Below, in pieces: positions 62,698 through 64,000 of a stretch of DNA of 64,000 bases. The position numbers and the translations under genes were made by a program. The DNA is taken from NCBI GenBank assembly GCA_951230915.1, contig OX579638.1, positions 9,256,696 to 9,320,695 of the forward strand, written 5' to 3'. Every line of letters begins with the position of its first letter. Within the stretch, counting starts at the first letter, position 1. Source of the DNA: Antitrichia curtipendula. Lineage: Eukaryota; Streptophyta; Bryopsida; Hypnales; Leucodontaceae. Below the pieces are notes generated by a model. That model worked only from the letters and a program-made list of their open reading frames with translations. It had not been told where the DNA came from and searched no databases.

Positions 62698-62853
62698 GCC
62701 GGTACCTTCACAATTATATTATCATGAAAACTCATTTAAACCGTTAGATCAACTACTTATTGCAGCATCGGAGTGTTGTTGTGGGTTGTACAGGTCTGCG
62801 CGTTCATTGGAAAAGCATGAAGAATAAAACAGGAGGAGCGGATATCTTACCTT

Positions 62854-64000
62854 CCGCTGAGATGGATCCATTCCCAGCTACCGTGTATGTTGCTGCATCG
62901 AGTAAGTTTTCCATTTTGAGATTCCTCTACGTTCAAATGAAACACATGCAAGTCAGGACACTGATAACAATGTTGCATGTTTCACAGGAATGGAAAAAAT
63001 ATTGAGAGTGCAAAGTAGAAGCCGTCGATACAAACCTGATCGAAGGGGTTGAATAGAAGAAGTTGCTTGAACGGACGTACAGGAGTGTTGCGAGAGCGAT
63101 GGAATGTTGCTGCATGCCGTTGCAGTTTATACCCGCAGGTCCCATGCACCTGACCGCCGTCAATTAAATTCCTTTGTAGTATTTTTGGTGAATTGTCAGT
63201 CGTGACTTTCGGGATATTTTGCTTTTCACCTGCTAAATCGCAAAGCACCACTGCCGTTCTTTGTTAATCGGCTGCCTCGGGCTTCATTAATTAAGATCGG
63301 TCTAATATCTCTCAAATCTTTGTTTTCTGAAGTTTCAACTATTACGTACAAACCGCCATGAACCCCGTAACACTCGGAACAGTGAACCTGTACTACACCC
63401 TAACCACCGCTCTTATTGCTTGCCATGTAGGTGTCCACGTAGGCTCGGCGTTTAACGAGAACTGCAAGTGGGAACACCCTACCTCTTATCCTCCCCAAAC
63501 TACCTACTTCTCTCACACTTACAGCCAAGTGTGAATGTACCATAAGCCACGCGTCAATAATGTCAGAATTCTGCTCAGTGCCAAGGTCATGACTGCACAA
63601 TTGGGTCACTGGGAAATTGAACACTTTCAATTTCAACATAACACAAAAAATAGCTTAAAAAAAATGACAAACAATTCAGTGAGGTCAATAATTTCAATGT
63701 TTGAATTCCCTCACATTGTATTGTAAGCCATTAATGTTTTGTGATTCGGAATTAGAAGACAATTCTTTATGTACATATGGGGTGGTAGGAGGTAGAACAA
63801 CCCATATGGGATATGTAATTTAGAGTTTGTAATTTCTCAACCGCTCATAGTTAAGTCTAAAGTAGGAATTGTGTTAAAATTATAATTTCAGACCTCATTT
63901 AGGCATAGTGGAATACCTTTTTTCAAAATACTTTGAACTAAAAATAAGTTGGAGAATCAAGTTAAATTTCATCTCCAAAAATCCGTTTGAGATTTTAATC
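62854..64000. other. Spacer to the window end
   Basis: Probable promoter and flank of Harbinger-2, then AT-rich sequence. No further gene or defined repeat was recognised. Confidence 0.45.

Larger units (their letters stand above)
59113..62853. mobile_element. Second PIF/Harbinger element (Harbinger-2), ends unresolved
   Basis: A DDE transposase (plus) and a trihelix/SANT protein (minus), convergent, are the gene pair of an autonomous PIF/Harbinger. I could not match terminal repeats. GGGGGTGTTTGGCTCG at about 58862 looks like a plant Harbinger left end, but no inverted partner was found before 64000. Coordinates therefore cover only the gene pair and its transcribed leaders. Confidence 0.6.

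Overview
This is a nuclear window from a land plant. The evidence is two intron-containing class III (secretory plant) peroxidase genes, a plant L1-type LINE with a DUF4283/CCHC ORF1, and two PIF/Harbinger transposons with trihelix/Myb-like partner genes. The sequence is AT-rich and about 90% of it is transposable elements, their debris, or unrecognised AT-rich spacer. A seed-free plant is possible but cannot be decided from sequence alone. No rRNA, tRNA, CRISPR or prokaryotic feature was seen.

Layout. 1-1279: a TTAA-ended MITE carrying a nested hAT-like MITE. 1288-8174: a full-length but dead LINE on the minus strand, with a perfect 17-bp target duplication, inserted into the right tip of that MITE. 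8.2-12.5 kb: AT-rich spacer with another TTAA MITE, a CA/TA microsatellite and large palindromes. 12536-18041: a complete two-gene PIF/Harbinger element with TAA target duplication. 18652-21297: an intact four-exon class III peroxidase. 24620-26926: its tandem paralogue, broken by a 5-bp deletion in exon 2. 21.4-32.9 kb otherwise holds several small MITE families and AT-rich spacer.

32969-41286: the centrepiece, an 8.3-kb piggyBac-type transposon bounded by TTAA. It carries a full-domain piggyBac transposase frame on the minus strand and, convergent to it, a small gene that looks like a plant B3 DNA-binding domain. The transposase is inactivated by three in-frame stops and by a 791-bp hAT-like MITE whose removal with one 8-bp target duplication restores the frame exactly. 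41.3-52.1 kb: a thicket of MITEs whose ends begin TTAACCC, including nested copies and two cases where an empty target site survives next to the filled one. It also contains an orphan Harbinger ORF1-like frame. 50.1-58.8 kb: foldback and hairpin MITEs and unassigned spacer. 59.1-62.8 kb: a second PIF/Harbinger pair, transposase plus trihelix protein, convergent and both open.

How it fits together. The piggyBac element is a plausible source of the movement activity used by the TTAA MITEs, since they share the TTAA target and the CCC start of the termini. The hAT-like MITEs and the LINE landed later in these older elements. Coding decay in the LINE and the piggyBac transposase is almost purely nonsense without frameshifts, and every stop can be explained by a C-to-T change, as expected of methylated silenced transposons. 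The only ordinary host genes recognised are the two peroxidases.
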